Below the pieces are notes generated by a model. The model was not told the DNA's origin. It made no database searches and saw only the letters and a list, made by a program, of their open reading frames with translations. This document shows positions 20,205-29,169 of a DNA stretch of 64,000 nt, in pieces. This stretch comes from Acidobacteriota bacterium (GTDB lineage Bacteria > Acidobacteriota > Vicinamibacteria > Marinacidobacterales > Marinacidobacteraceae), in contig JAJEIY010000061.1 of the NCBI GenBank assembly GCA_022828085.1, positions 1 through 64,000 of the forward strand, written 5' to 3'. Made by a program: the position numbers and the translations under genes. Position 1 is the stretch's first letter. Each line of letters opens with the position of its first letter.

Positions 20205-21185
20205 ATGCGTGGTTCGGCGCTGCCCTGGATCCTGTTTGCCGTACCGGTGTCGGTCGGCGCCTGCAACCCGCCGCCGGCTGTCGAGGAACCCGAGGTCCGG
20301 CCCTGGGAGTGGACGGAAGCGGAATGGCGGGCCCCGATCGAAGCGGTCCGCGCCGGGCGCCGCCTGGCGCCCTCGGAGTGGCCGGGCGGGAACCGGGTCG
20401 CCGTTGCCCTGTCGTTCGACTTCGACAACGAAACGGTGTCGCTCCGGGACAACAACACCTCGGCGTCCGTTCTCTCCCGCGGGCAGTACGGGTCGAGAGC
20501 CGGCCTGCCCCGGGTCCTGGACCTGCTTCGGAGGCGCGAGATCCCGGCCTCGTTCTTCATCCCCGCGGTCAGCGCGCTGATCTACCAGGAGGACGTGGCC
20601 GAAATCGTCGCCGACGGACACGAGATCGGCGTCCACGGCTGGATCCACGAACGCAACTCCCTCATCTCCGGCGACGTGGAACGGGAACTCATCGAACGCG
20701 CGATCGACACCCTCACCGAACTGACGGGAACGCGCCCGGTCGGGCTCCGCACGCCGTCCTGGGACTACAGCCCGAACACGCTGCAGATCGTCCGGGACCT
20801 CGGCTTCCTCTACGACTCCAGCCTGATGGCGGACGACTGGCCGTACGAGATCGTGGCGAACGGCGAGCCCACCGGCGTCGTGGAACTTCCGGTCGAATGG
20901 ATCCTGGACGACGCACCCTATTTCGGCTTCAGCCGGTACTCGGCGCTGCGTCCGCACAGCACTCCCGACGACGTGCTGTCGATCTGGAAGGCCGAATTCG
21001 ACATGGCGCACGCCGAGGGCGGCATGTTCCTGCTCACCATGCATCCCCACGTCATCGGCCACCGTTCCCGCATCGCCATGCTGGAGCGGCTGATCCAGCA
21101 CATGGACGCGGCCGGCGACGTCTGGTTCGCCACCCACGAAGAGGTGGCCCGCTACGCCCTCGAAAACGCCGGAGGCCCGGACTAG
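20205..21185 (+). CDS. Polysaccharide deacetylase family lipoprotein/secreted protein
   Basis: SFDFDNE, HEIGVHGWIHE, RTPSWDYSPNTL; signal-like N-term. Confidence 0.88.
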   Translation: MRGSALPWILFAVPVSVGACNPPPAVEEPEVRPWEWTEAEWRAPIEAVRAGRRLAPSEWPGGNRVAVALSFDFDNETVSLRDNNTSASVLSRGQYGSRAGLPRVLDLLRRREIPASFFIPAVSALIYQEDVAEIVADGHEIGVHGWIHERNSLISGDVERELIERAIDTLTELTGTRPVGLRTPSWDYSPNTLQIVRDLGFLYDSSLMADDWPYEIVANGEPTGVVELPVEWILDDAPYFGFSRYSALRPHSTPDDVLSIWKAEFDMAHAEGGMFLLTMHPHVIGHRSRIAMLERLIQHMDAAGDVWFATHEEVARYALENAGGPD

Positions 21186-21256
21186 CCGGGCCTGGCTACG
21201 GGGGATGGGGTAGCTCCATTTCGCTTGTACAGCCCGGGATGGGCGGAGGAAACATC

Positions 21257-22624
21257 ATGAAGACGCGATTTGCGCGTGCGGCATCCGTCGCGATCCTTGC
21301 CTGCGGACTCGCGGCGCCGGCGGCCATGGCGGCCAGCGAGTCGCCGCCAACCGCCGCAGCGACCACCGTGGAACTGGAAGCCGAGATCCGCGGTGAACTG
21401 GATGCGTTGCGGGAACGGATCGAGGACCTCGAGGTCCTGCTGGCGACCCTGGTGGCCTCCCGCGGCGCCGAAGTTCCGCCGGCGGACGCGGAGCCCGGCC
21501 TGGCCCTCGCGGCCGCCGACGCCGGCGCCTCTCGAGGTTCCGGCGTGCCCGTCCCGGTGACACAGGACGCCGGCGCGGCAATGCCCGAGGGCGTCGCCAG
21601 TACCGGCGGGCAGCCGCTTTCCATCACCGGCCTGGTGGATACCTACTTCACCCACAACGCGAACGACCCCGCCGACGGGAACAACACGCTCTACTACACG
21701 AACCCCAACGCCCGCGGATTCGGTCTGAACCAGTTGAAACTGGAGATCGAGACCACCGGCGACGGCCCCTTCGGTTTCCGTTCCGACATCTGGTTCGGCT
21801 CCGGGGCGCGCCTCTTCCGCGACGGACTCGAACCCGGGCCACTGGCGGACCTCTTGTACGTCCAACAGGCCTATGGCTACTACCGGTTCGGGAACGGCGC
21901 CCAGTTCGACATGGGCGCCTTCGGGACCATCGCCGGACTCGAGGTGGCCGAATCGCATCTGAACTGGAACTACACCCGCGGGATCCTGTGGGCCTGGAAC
22001 GAGCCCTTCTCGCACGTCGGGGCGCGGCTGGGCGTGCCGCTCAGCGACACCTTCACCGGGACCCTGATGCTCGTGAACGGCTTCGACAACGCCTGGGACC
22101 AGAACACCGGGAAGTCCTACGGCGTCCAGGGTTCGCTCGCTCCGAGCGACCAGTTCAACACCACGCTGACCTGGATCAACGGACCCGAAAACGCCGGAAC
22201 GAACGACGGCTGGCTCCGGGACCTGAGCTGGAACGCCTACGTCGGACTCACCGACCGGGTGGAGGCCATGGTGAACATGGACTACATCTCCGCGACCGAC
22301 GAGATGGGCACCAGCGCGACGTCGTGGGGACTCGGGGGGTACCTCCGCTTCCACGTGAACGACCGGGTGCGGATCGCCGAGCGCTACGAGTTCATGAACG
22401 ACCGCGAGGCGCGTTCCACCGGACTGGAGCAGATGCTCATGGAGAACACGGTGACACTCGAATTCCAGCCGGTGGTGGACGACCCCCGCTTCCTGGCCCG
22501 GCTCGAGTACCGGCGCGACTGGTCGGATGCCGACTTCTTCAGTTGTTCCGGCTGCGGCGAGGGACTCTCGAAGAGCCAGAACACCTTCACCATCGGGATG
22601 TCCTGGGCCTTCGGGCCGAAGTAG
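21257..22624 (+). CDS. Outer-membrane beta-barrel porin (BBP2/OmpL-like)
   Basis: Signal peptide, coiled-coil N-term, ITGLVDTYFTHNANDP...NQLKLEIETTGDGPFGFRSDIWFG; C-term aromatic-rich strands. Confidence 0.75.
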   Translation: MKTRFARAASVAILACGLAAPAAMAASESPPTAAATTVELEAEIRGELDALRERIEDLEVLLATLVASRGAEVPPADAEPGLALAAADAGASRGSGVPVPVTQDAGAAMPEGVASTGGQPLSITGLVDTYFTHNANDPADGNNTLYYTNPNARGFGLNQLKLEIETTGDGPFGFRSDIWFGSGARLFRDGLEPGPLADLLYVQQAYGYYRFGNGAQFDMGAFGTIAGLEVAESHLNWNYTRGILWAWNEPFSHVGARLGVPLSDTFTGTLMLVNGFDNAWDQNTGKSYGVQGSLAPSDQFNTTLTWINGPENAGTNDGWLRDLSWNAYVGLTDRVEAMVNMDYISATDEMGTSATSWGLGGYLRFHVNDRVRIAERYEFMNDREARSTGLEQMLMENTVTLEFQPVVDDPRFLARLEYRRDWSDADFFSCSGCGEGLSKSQNTFTIGMSWAFGPK

Positions 22625-22636
22625 ACGGGGTTCGCA

Positions 22637-23359
22637 CTACCCGGCGGCGGTCTGACTGTCCGGGGCGGTGGCGGCGATGAAAGCCGCCACCGCTTCGGCC
22701 GTTTCCCGGCTCACGTCGGCCGCGGTGCGCTGCGTGGCCGCAAGGATCGCCTTCGGCACCCGGAATCCGTGGTCGCCCCCCGCGATCCAGCACACCTCGG
22801 CGCGCGCGGCAGCCACCGCCGGGTTCAGCAATTCGGGCGGCGCGAACGGATCCCGGTCCCCGCTCACGAAGAGCATCGGAAGGCCGATGCGGCCCAGATG
22901 CTCCACCCTTTCCAGTGGCACCGCGGGTTTTCCGGGGGGCCTCAGGGGATAGGCAAGGAGGACGGCCCCCGCCACCAGGTTCCGGGCTTCCGCCTCCCTG
23001 TCCGCGAGCAGGAGGGACGCCATCCTTCCGCCGAACGAGCGGCCGCCGAGAAAGAGGGGCCCCGCGAACTCCCGCGCCGCCCAGTCCACGACCGAGGCCA
23101 CGCAGGCGGTCGCGCGCCCCGCGCGGTCGGGGCGTCTCCGTCCGGCTTCCGCCGCGGGCAGGTTGAAGCGGAGCGTCCGGATGTTCCGCTCCGCCAGGGA
23201 CTCGGCCAGCGCGACGAGCCCCGGCGTGTCGCGATTTCCGCCGGCGCCGTGGGTGAGCGCGAGGAGTGGGCTGGCGCCGGCCGCGGCCCGCGGCTCGTGA
23301 AGAGCCGCGCTGACCGTCCCCGAGGCGCCGTCCGGCGGGTGAAGGATCAACGGAGACAA
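22637..23359 (-). CDS. Alpha/beta hydrolase (Tex30/KANL3-type); start uncertain
   Basis: LALTHGAGGNRDTPGL; LGGRSFGGRMASLL. Confidence 0.75.
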   Translation of the reverse strand: MSPLILHPPDGASGTVSAALHEPRAAAGASPLLALTHGAGGNRDTPGLVALAESLAERNIRTLRFNLPAAEAGRRRPDRAGRATACVASVVDWAAREFAGPLFLGGRSFGGRMASLLLADREAEARNLVAGAVLLAYPLRPPGKPAVPLERVEHLGRIGLPMLFVSGDRDPFAPPELLNPAVAAARAEVCWIAGGDHGFRVPKAILAATQRTAADVSRETAEAVAAFIAATAPDSQTAAG

Positions 23360-23372
23360 GGGAAAAGCCAGC

Positions 23373-24335
23373 CTATCGATTCGGCAGAATCCGTTTGCCG
23401 AAGGCCGAGGCAACCAGCTCGGCGGCCGTTTCGGCGGTCCGGTTTCCAACGTCGCGCCGCGGGTTCACTTCGCCGATGTCCATCGAGCGCAGGCCGCCGC
23501 TCTCCGCGACGCGCTCCATCAGGAGGCGGGCCTCACGGAAGGTCAGCCCCCCGGGCTCGGGCACGCTGACGCCCGGAGCCACCGCCGGGTCGAGCGCGTC
23601 CATGTCCACGCTGAGGTGCAGCCCATCGGTCCCGTCCAGGGCCAGCCGCACGGCGTCTTCGACGACGGCCGCCATGCCCCGCCGATCCACCTCCTCCATG
23701 GTGCAGGTGCGGACGCCGATGTCGGCGACCACTTCGTCCTCTCCTTCGTCCACGCTCCGGACCCCGATGAGGACCGTGTTCTCCGGACGGACGCGGCAAG
23801 CCCCGGGGACGAAGCCCCCGACACCGGTGTAGGCGCGCCGTCCCCGCCCGAAGAGCGCCGCGAGCGGCATTCCGCTCAGGTTTCCGGTCACCGTCGTCTC
23901 CGGCGTGTTCGCATCGGGGTGGGCGTCCACCCAGATCAGCCCGAGCGAGGCGGTCCGCCCTCCGTCACCTCTTCCGGGATCGCCGGCACCGGTCATTCCC
24001 GACAGCGCGCCCAGTCCCACCGAGTGGTTGCCGCCCAACACCAGAGGGATCCTTCCCTCTTCCCGTGCCTGCCGCACGACCGCCGCCAGGTCCTCGAGAA
24101 CCGGGACCAGTTCGGCGAGATAGCGGGCCCGGGTATCCCCGGGTCCCGCGGTGTCCGCCGGGGTCGGCGATTCGATGTCGCCCGCGTCTTCCACCCGGTA
24201 TCCCAACCGTTCAAGGCGGACGGCAATGCCGGCCCGGCGAAGCGCCGCCGGACCGGACTCCACACCCGCGGGGCCATCGGCCAGCGCCACGGGGGCTCCG
24301 ATGAGACGGACCGTGCTGCTCCCGGACACCCCCAT
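23373..24335 (-). CDS. Arginase family protein 1
   Basis: GGNHSVG, WVDAHPDANTPET, SVDMDALDPAVAPG. Confidence 0.9.
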   Translation of the reverse strand: MGVSGSSTVRLIGAPVALADGPAGVESGPAALRRAGIAVRLERLGYRVEDAGDIESPTPADTAGPGDTRARYLAELVPVLEDLAAVVRQAREEGRIPLVLGGNHSVGLGALSGMTGAGDPGRGDGGRTASLGLIWVDAHPDANTPETTVTGNLSGMPLAALFGRGRRAYTGVGGFVPGACRVRPENTVLIGVRSVDEGEDEVVADIGVRTCTMEEVDRRGMAAVVEDAVRLALDGTDGLHLSVDMDALDPAVAPGVSVPEPGGLTFREARLLMERVAESGGLRSMDIGEVNPRRDVGNRTAETAAELVASAFGKRILPNR

Positions 24336-24347
24336 GATCTCAAGTGT

Positions 24348-25307
24348 TCAGGATCGGGCTGCCCTCGGGAGCGTTCGCTTGCCGAGCGCCGACGCCACCA
24401 GCTCGACCGCGAGTTCGGCGGTCTGGTTGCGGACGTCGCGGATCGGATTGACCTCCGCCACCTCGAGCGAACGGAGTCCGCCGCTCTCCGCCACCGCCTC
24501 CATCAGCGCGTGCGCCTCGCGGTAGCTGAGTCCGCCCCGGACGGGAGTCCCGACCCCGGGGGCGATCTCCGGATCGAGGCCGTCCATGTCGAGACTGAGA
24601 TGGAAGCCGTCGGTCCCGTCGAGTACGCGGGCGACCGCCTCGTCCACGACAGTCGCGAAGCCCCGGCGATCCACCTCTTCCATCGTATACACCCGCACCC
24701 CCAGATCCTCCACCAGCCCGGCTTCGGCCGGGTCGACGCTGCGGACCCCGATCAGGGCGGCGTTTTGGGGTTCCAGCCGCCTGGCCCCGGCCGCGAAACC
24801 TCCCACCCGGGTGAGCGCCTCGGGACCCCGGCCGAACAGGGCGGCCACCGGCATCCCGTGCAGGTTGCCGGTGGGGGTGGTCTCCGGGGTATTCGCATCG
24901 GTGTGGGCATCCACCCACAGGAGCCCGAGACGTTGCTCGAGTGGGTAGCCGCCTCCGCGATGCGCGCATCCGGTCATGCCGGAAACGGTGCCGAGCGCGA
25001 TGGAGTGATCGCCGCCGAGCACCACGGGGAGCCGGCCCGCCTCCCGATGACGGCGCACCTCGCGCGCCAGGTGCTCGAGGACGCGGACGACCTCCTCGAG
25101 ATAGCGGGCGTGCGGCTCGCCCGGTCCGGAGAGCGTCTCGGCGAGGGGCGCCTCGATGTTCCCGGCGTCTTCCACGAGATATCCGAGCCGCCCCAACCTC
25201 GCTCCAATCCCCGCGCGCCGGATGGCCGAGGGTCCCATGTCCACCCCCCGGCATCCGGCTCCCAAGTCCAGCGGCACACCTATCAGACTGATCGTTTTCT
25301 TCTCCAT
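24348..25307 (-). CDS. rocF: Arginase family protein 2
   Basis: GGDHSIALG, WVDAHTDANTPET, SLDMDGLDPEIAPGVGTPV. Confidence 0.9.
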   Translation of the reverse strand: MEKKTISLIGVPLDLGAGCRGVDMGPSAIRRAGIGARLGRLGYLVEDAGNIEAPLAETLSGPGEPHARYLEEVVRVLEHLAREVRRHREAGRLPVVLGGDHSIALGTVSGMTGCAHRGGGYPLEQRLGLLWVDAHTDANTPETTPTGNLHGMPVAALFGRGPEALTRVGGFAAGARRLEPQNAALIGVRSVDPAEAGLVEDLGVRVYTMEEVDRRGFATVVDEAVARVLDGTDGFHLSLDMDGLDPEIAPGVGTPVRGGLSYREAHALMEAVAESGGLRSLEVAEVNPIRDVRNQTAELAVELVASALGKRTLPRAARS

Positions 25308-25397
25308 GGCCGCATCCTACTTCGGAGACACGGCGCCTACGGCGGGCGCCACTCACCGCGCGGCTCGTGCTTTCTCCCGGTACGCTCCCCACTGCCC

Positions 25398-27281
25398 GTG
25401 CCCTACCGGTCCCTCGCCGACGCCGTCCGCGACCTCGAACGGAACCGGATGCTGGTCCGGGTGCCCGACGAAGTGGACGGTCACCTCGAAGTCGCCGAGA
25501 TCCAGCGCCGCGCCTACGCCGCCGGCGCGCCCGCCATCCTCTACGAGAACGTGAAGGGGTCGGCGTTTCCCTGCGTATCGAACCTCTTCGGAACCATGGA
25601 GCGGGCGCGTTTCCTGCTCCGGCACGGGCTCGACGGGGCCAAGGCCGCGGTCCGCTACCGGGCGGAACCGGGCAGGGTCTTCTCGGACCTCCGGGACCGC
25701 CCTTCCGCTCCGCTGAGCGCCGCGACGGCGGCAATCCACTCCCTGCCCCGCCGGGTGGGCACGGCTCCGAGCCAGGCGCATCCCGTCACCCTCTCCGATG
25801 TACCCCGCATCACCTCGTGGCCGGACGACGGGGGGCCGTTCATCACCCTACCCCAGGTCTTCACCGAGGACCCCGATGTCCCACCGGGCAAGGGGCCGCT
25901 CGGCGCCCCCCTCTCTTCCAACGTCGGGATGTACCGCATCCAGTTGGCCGGAGGCGACTACGGCGGTGGGGAGGCTGGCATGCACTACCAGATCCACCGC
26001 GGGATCGGGGTTCACCACACCGCCGCCGAGCGCCACGGCGAACCGCTGCGGGTGAGCATCTTCGTCGGCGGACCCCCGGCCCACACGCTGGCCGCGGTGA
26101 TGCCACTGCCCGAGGGCCTCAGCGAGCTGCTCTTCGCCGGGATGCTGGCGGGGCGGCGCTTCGCCTGGAAGCGGCGCGACGACGGCTTCGTGGTTTCCGG
26201 CGACGCCGACTTCACGATCACCGGGTGGGTGGACCCGGGCCGCACCCTGCCGGAGGGACCCTTCGGGGACCACCTCGGCTACTACAGCCTCACCCATCCA
26301 TTCCCCGTCCTGCGGGTGACTTCGGTGACCCACCGGACCGGGGCGATCTGGCCGCTCACCGTGGTGGGCCGTCCCCCGCAGGAAGACACCACGTTCGGCC
26401 AGCTCATCCACGAGATCACCGAACCGATGGTGCCCACCACGCTGCCGGGGGTGCACTCGGTGCACGCGGTGGACGCCGCCGGGGTGCACCCACTCCTGCT
26501 GGCCGTGGGCAGCGAGCGTTACTCCCCGTTCACCGGCCGGCGGCCCCAGGAACTGTGGACCATCGCCAACGCCATCCTGGGGTTCGGCCAGTGCTCGCTG
26601 GCGAAGTACCTCTTCATCGCCGCCCGCGAGGACGCTCCCGAATTGGCCGCCCACGACATCCCCGGGATGCTGGACCACGTCCTCCGGCGGGTGGACCTCG
26701 CTTCCGACCTCCACTTCCAGACCCGCACCACCATCGACACCCTCGACTACTCGGGAAGCGGCCTGAACGCGGGGTCGAAGCTGGTGATCGCCGCAGCGGG
26801 ACCGGAGCGGCGGCAACTCGCCCACGCTGTCCCCGACGGAGTCGGCAGCGCGCTTCCGCACGGCTTTTCCGGCCTCCGCGCCGTCCTCCCGGGCGTCTTC
26901 GTGTTGGGAGGCCCCCAATTCGCCTCTTACGAGCGGGCGGAGGCCGACCTCACGCCGCTCTGGCGTGCCCTCGATGCGGCGGAGCGCGCCGGCGCCGACC
27001 TCCGCGGGATGCCGCTGGTCGTTCTCTGCGACGACCCGGACTTCGCCGCCGAGAGCCTCCGGAACCTCCTCTGGGTGGCCTTCACCCGGTCGAACCCGTC
27101 ACACGACGTCCACGGCCGGCGCGCCGTGATCCGCCACAAGCACTGGAGCTGCGCGGAGCCGGTGCTCATCGATGCCCGACTCAAACCCCACCACGCCCCC
27201 CCGCTGATCGAAGACCCGGCGGTCACCCGCCGCGTGGACGCCCTCGCGGCCCCCGGCGGACCGCTGCACGGAGTGATCTGA
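25398..27281 (+). CDS. UbiD-family decarboxylase
   Basis: Full-length UbiD-like: YRSLADAVRDLERNRMLVRV, MHYQIHRGIGVHH, EGPFGDHLGYYS. Confidence 0.88.
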   Translation: MPYRSLADAVRDLERNRMLVRVPDEVDGHLEVAEIQRRAYAAGAPAILYENVKGSAFPCVSNLFGTMERARFLLRHGLDGAKAAVRYRAEPGRVFSDLRDRPSAPLSAATAAIHSLPRRVGTAPSQAHPVTLSDVPRITSWPDDGGPFITLPQVFTEDPDVPPGKGPLGAPLSSNVGMYRIQLAGGDYGGGEAGMHYQIHRGIGVHHTAAERHGEPLRVSIFVGGPPAHTLAAVMPLPEGLSELLFAGMLAGRRFAWKRRDDGFVVSGDADFTITGWVDPGRTLPEGPFGDHLGYYSLTHPFPVLRVTSVTHRTGAIWPLTVVGRPPQEDTTFGQLIHEITEPMVPTTLPGVHSVHAVDAAGVHPLLLAVGSERYSPFTGRRPQELWTIANAILGFGQCSLAKYLFIAAREDAPELAAHDIPGMLDHVLRRVDLASDLHFQTRTTIDTLDYSGSGLNAGSKLVIAAAGPERRQLAHAVPDGVGSALPHGFSGLRAVLPGVFVLGGPQFASYERAEADLTPLWRALDAAERAGADLRGMPLVVLCDDPDFAAESLRNLLWVAFTRSNPSHDVHGRRAVIRHKHWSCAEPVLIDARLKPHHAPPLIEDPAVTRRVDALAAPGGPLHGVI

Positions 27282-27519
27282 GTAGGCGTTCCCGTTCTCG
27301 ATCGTCCAGACAGTCAGCGCTCGTCCATTCCGCGATCTGGGCGTCGGAATAGCGTTCGCCGCCGCCGCGAACCGGGCTCAGCACGATCACCCCGTCGCGC
27401 TCCTCAAGTGTCACTCGATCGCCAACACCGATTCCTACCTGATCCCGTATCGCGGCGGGAAGCGTGATCCGACCTCGGCTGGACACGACGAGCGTTGTCG
27501 GACGGACGGGAGGATTCAC
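27223..27519 (-). CDS. AbrB/MazE/SpoVT-type DNA-binding protein
   Basis: TTLVVSSRGRITLPAAIRDQVGIGVGDRVTLEE; 3' end overlaps ubiD 3' end antisense. Confidence 0.75.
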   Translation of the reverse strand: MNPPVRPTTLVVSSRGRITLPAAIRDQVGIGVGDRVTLEERDGVIVLSPVRGGGERYSDAQIAEWTSADCLDDRERERLLRSLRAAVRRGPRGRPRGG

Positions 27520-27663
27520 GGCTGCTTCTCAGTGACGATCCTACTCTGGCCACCCCGAACCTCCGGGAAGGCCGGACGGCTCGTAACTTCGGGGCGGTCA
27601 GCCCGCGAGCGGCAAACCGAATGAGCACCTCCGCGAATCATTCGGCGATATGGTGAGCAGCCA

Positions 27664-29169
27664 ATGACGAACGGACCCGGCTCGAAGGAAGCCAGCTCCG
27701 GCACCGGGCTCGCCCGGAATCTCGGGCTCATGGGGCTCGCCGCCACCGGGATCTGCGCCATGCTCGGGGCGGCCATCAACGTGATGCCGTTCGCGCTCCT
27801 GCGGGGTATCCCGGAGATCGGGCCCTACGTCCTCCCGGCCTACGCCTTCGCCGCTCTCCCGGCCGTACTGGCGGCCCTCGCCTACGGCAGCCTGGGCTCG
27901 GCGATGCCTCGCGCGGGGGGCAGCTACGTGTACGCGAGCCGCGCGCTCAGTCCCTGGTGGGGGTTCATCGCCAGCTTCTCCCAGTGGTTCGGGCTGTCCA
28001 TCGCCATCGGGGTGGTGTCGTACCTGCTCGTTCCCTTCATTCGCGACATGGCCGGCGCGCTGGGCTACTCCGCGGTTGCCGCAGCTCTCGAGCGCGGCCC
28101 GGTGCGGGTCGGCATCTCGATCGCCTTCCTCTGGACCTTCGTGCTGGTGAACGTGCGCGGGCTGAAGCTCTACGAGCGGACCCTGGTCCCCATGATGTTC
28201 CTGATGTTCGCGCTCGGCGGAGTCGTCATCGTCAGCGGCTTCGCCTTCGACCACGGGGACTTCGCCGCGGCGCTGATGGCGAGCGAGGGCCGGCCGGTCC
28301 CGGACGCGCCCGCCACGCCGCTCCAGCTGGTCCCGTTCGTGACCGCGGCCGTCGTGCTCTTCGCCACCTTCATCGGGTTCGACTCGATCGCGCAGGCCGG
28401 CGGCGAGGCGAAGAATCCCGGCCGCAACATCCCGCTCGCCATCGGGATCGCGATCGCGTCGGTCGGCGGTTTCTATTTCCTCTTCACCGCCGCGATGTAT
28501 CACGCCGTGCCGTGGCAGTTCGTCGCCGAGGAAGCGGCCGTCCGCGACGTGACCGCGCCGGGGCTGCTCGGCTACCTGTTGCCCGCGGCCGGCACCGCGG
28601 CGATCCTCGCCGGGGCCGCGGTGGCGCTCATCAACGACCTCCCCGCCATGCTGCTCGCCGTGTCCCGAATGATGTTCGCGTGGGCCGAGGACGGCATCTT
28701 CCCCAAGGGAGTGGCCGCCGTACACGGGAGCTTCCACACCCCGTGGGTGGCGATCCTGCTGAGCGGAACGATGGCGACGGTGGGGATTGTGGGAAGCCAC
28801 CTCGCGGGCGACTTCTTCCTGGGGATCGACATCCTGGTGACGTCGATGCTCGTCAACTTCGGGCTCATCTGCCTCTCGCTGGTGACCCTCCCCCGCCGTA
28901 ACCCGGACCTCGCGGGCGAGGTGAAGGTCCTGGGGAGGCCCGCGCAGGTGCTGGTCGGCGGCGGGGGCGCGGCGCTGCTGGGCCTGTTCCTGATCCTCCA
29001 CATCGTGAAGGACCTCTCCACGGAGACCGCCGCCTGGTACTTCCACTCGACCTGGGTGTGGCTGCTGGTGATGGGTGTCGCCTCGCTCATCTATCTCCGC
29101 GAAATGGCGCGGCTCCGCCAGCGGGGAGTGGACACCGACCGTTTGTTCCGCACGTTGCCGCCCGGGTGA
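27664..29169 (+). CDS. APC-family amino acid permease
   Basis: GLMGLAATGICAMLGAAINVMPF...; ~12 TM segments; FIGFDSIAQAGGEAKNPGRNIP. Confidence 0.9.
   Translation: MTNGPGSKEASSGTGLARNLGLMGLAATGICAMLGAAINVMPFALLRGIPEIGPYVLPAYAFAALPAVLAALAYGSLGSAMPRAGGSYVYASRALSPWWGFIASFSQWFGLSIAIGVVSYLLVPFIRDMAGALGYSAVAAALERGPVRVGISIAFLWTFVLVNVRGLKLYERTLVPMMFLMFALGGVVIVSGFAFDHGDFAAALMASEGRPVPDAPATPLQLVPFVTAAVVLFATFIGFDSIAQAGGEAKNPGRNIPLAIGIAIASVGGFYFLFTAAMYHAVPWQFVAEEAAVRDVTAPGLLGYLLPAAGTAAILAGAAVALINDLPAMLLAVSRMMFAWAEDGIFPKGVAAVHGSFHTPWVAILLSGTMATVGIVGSHLAGDFFLGIDILVTSMLVNFGLICLSLVTLPRRNPDLAGEVKVLGRPAQVLVGGGGAALLGLFLILHIVKDLSTETAAWYFHSTWVWLLVMGVASLIYLREMARLRQRGVDTDRLFRTLPPG

Noticed and set aside
23616-25397. 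N-terminal part of the 1221-aa plus ORF
   Set aside because: Antisense to the arginase pair; the real gene is UbiD starting at about 25398
27598-29046. 482-aa minus ORF
   Set aside because: Antisense shadow of the APC permease, H/R/E-rich
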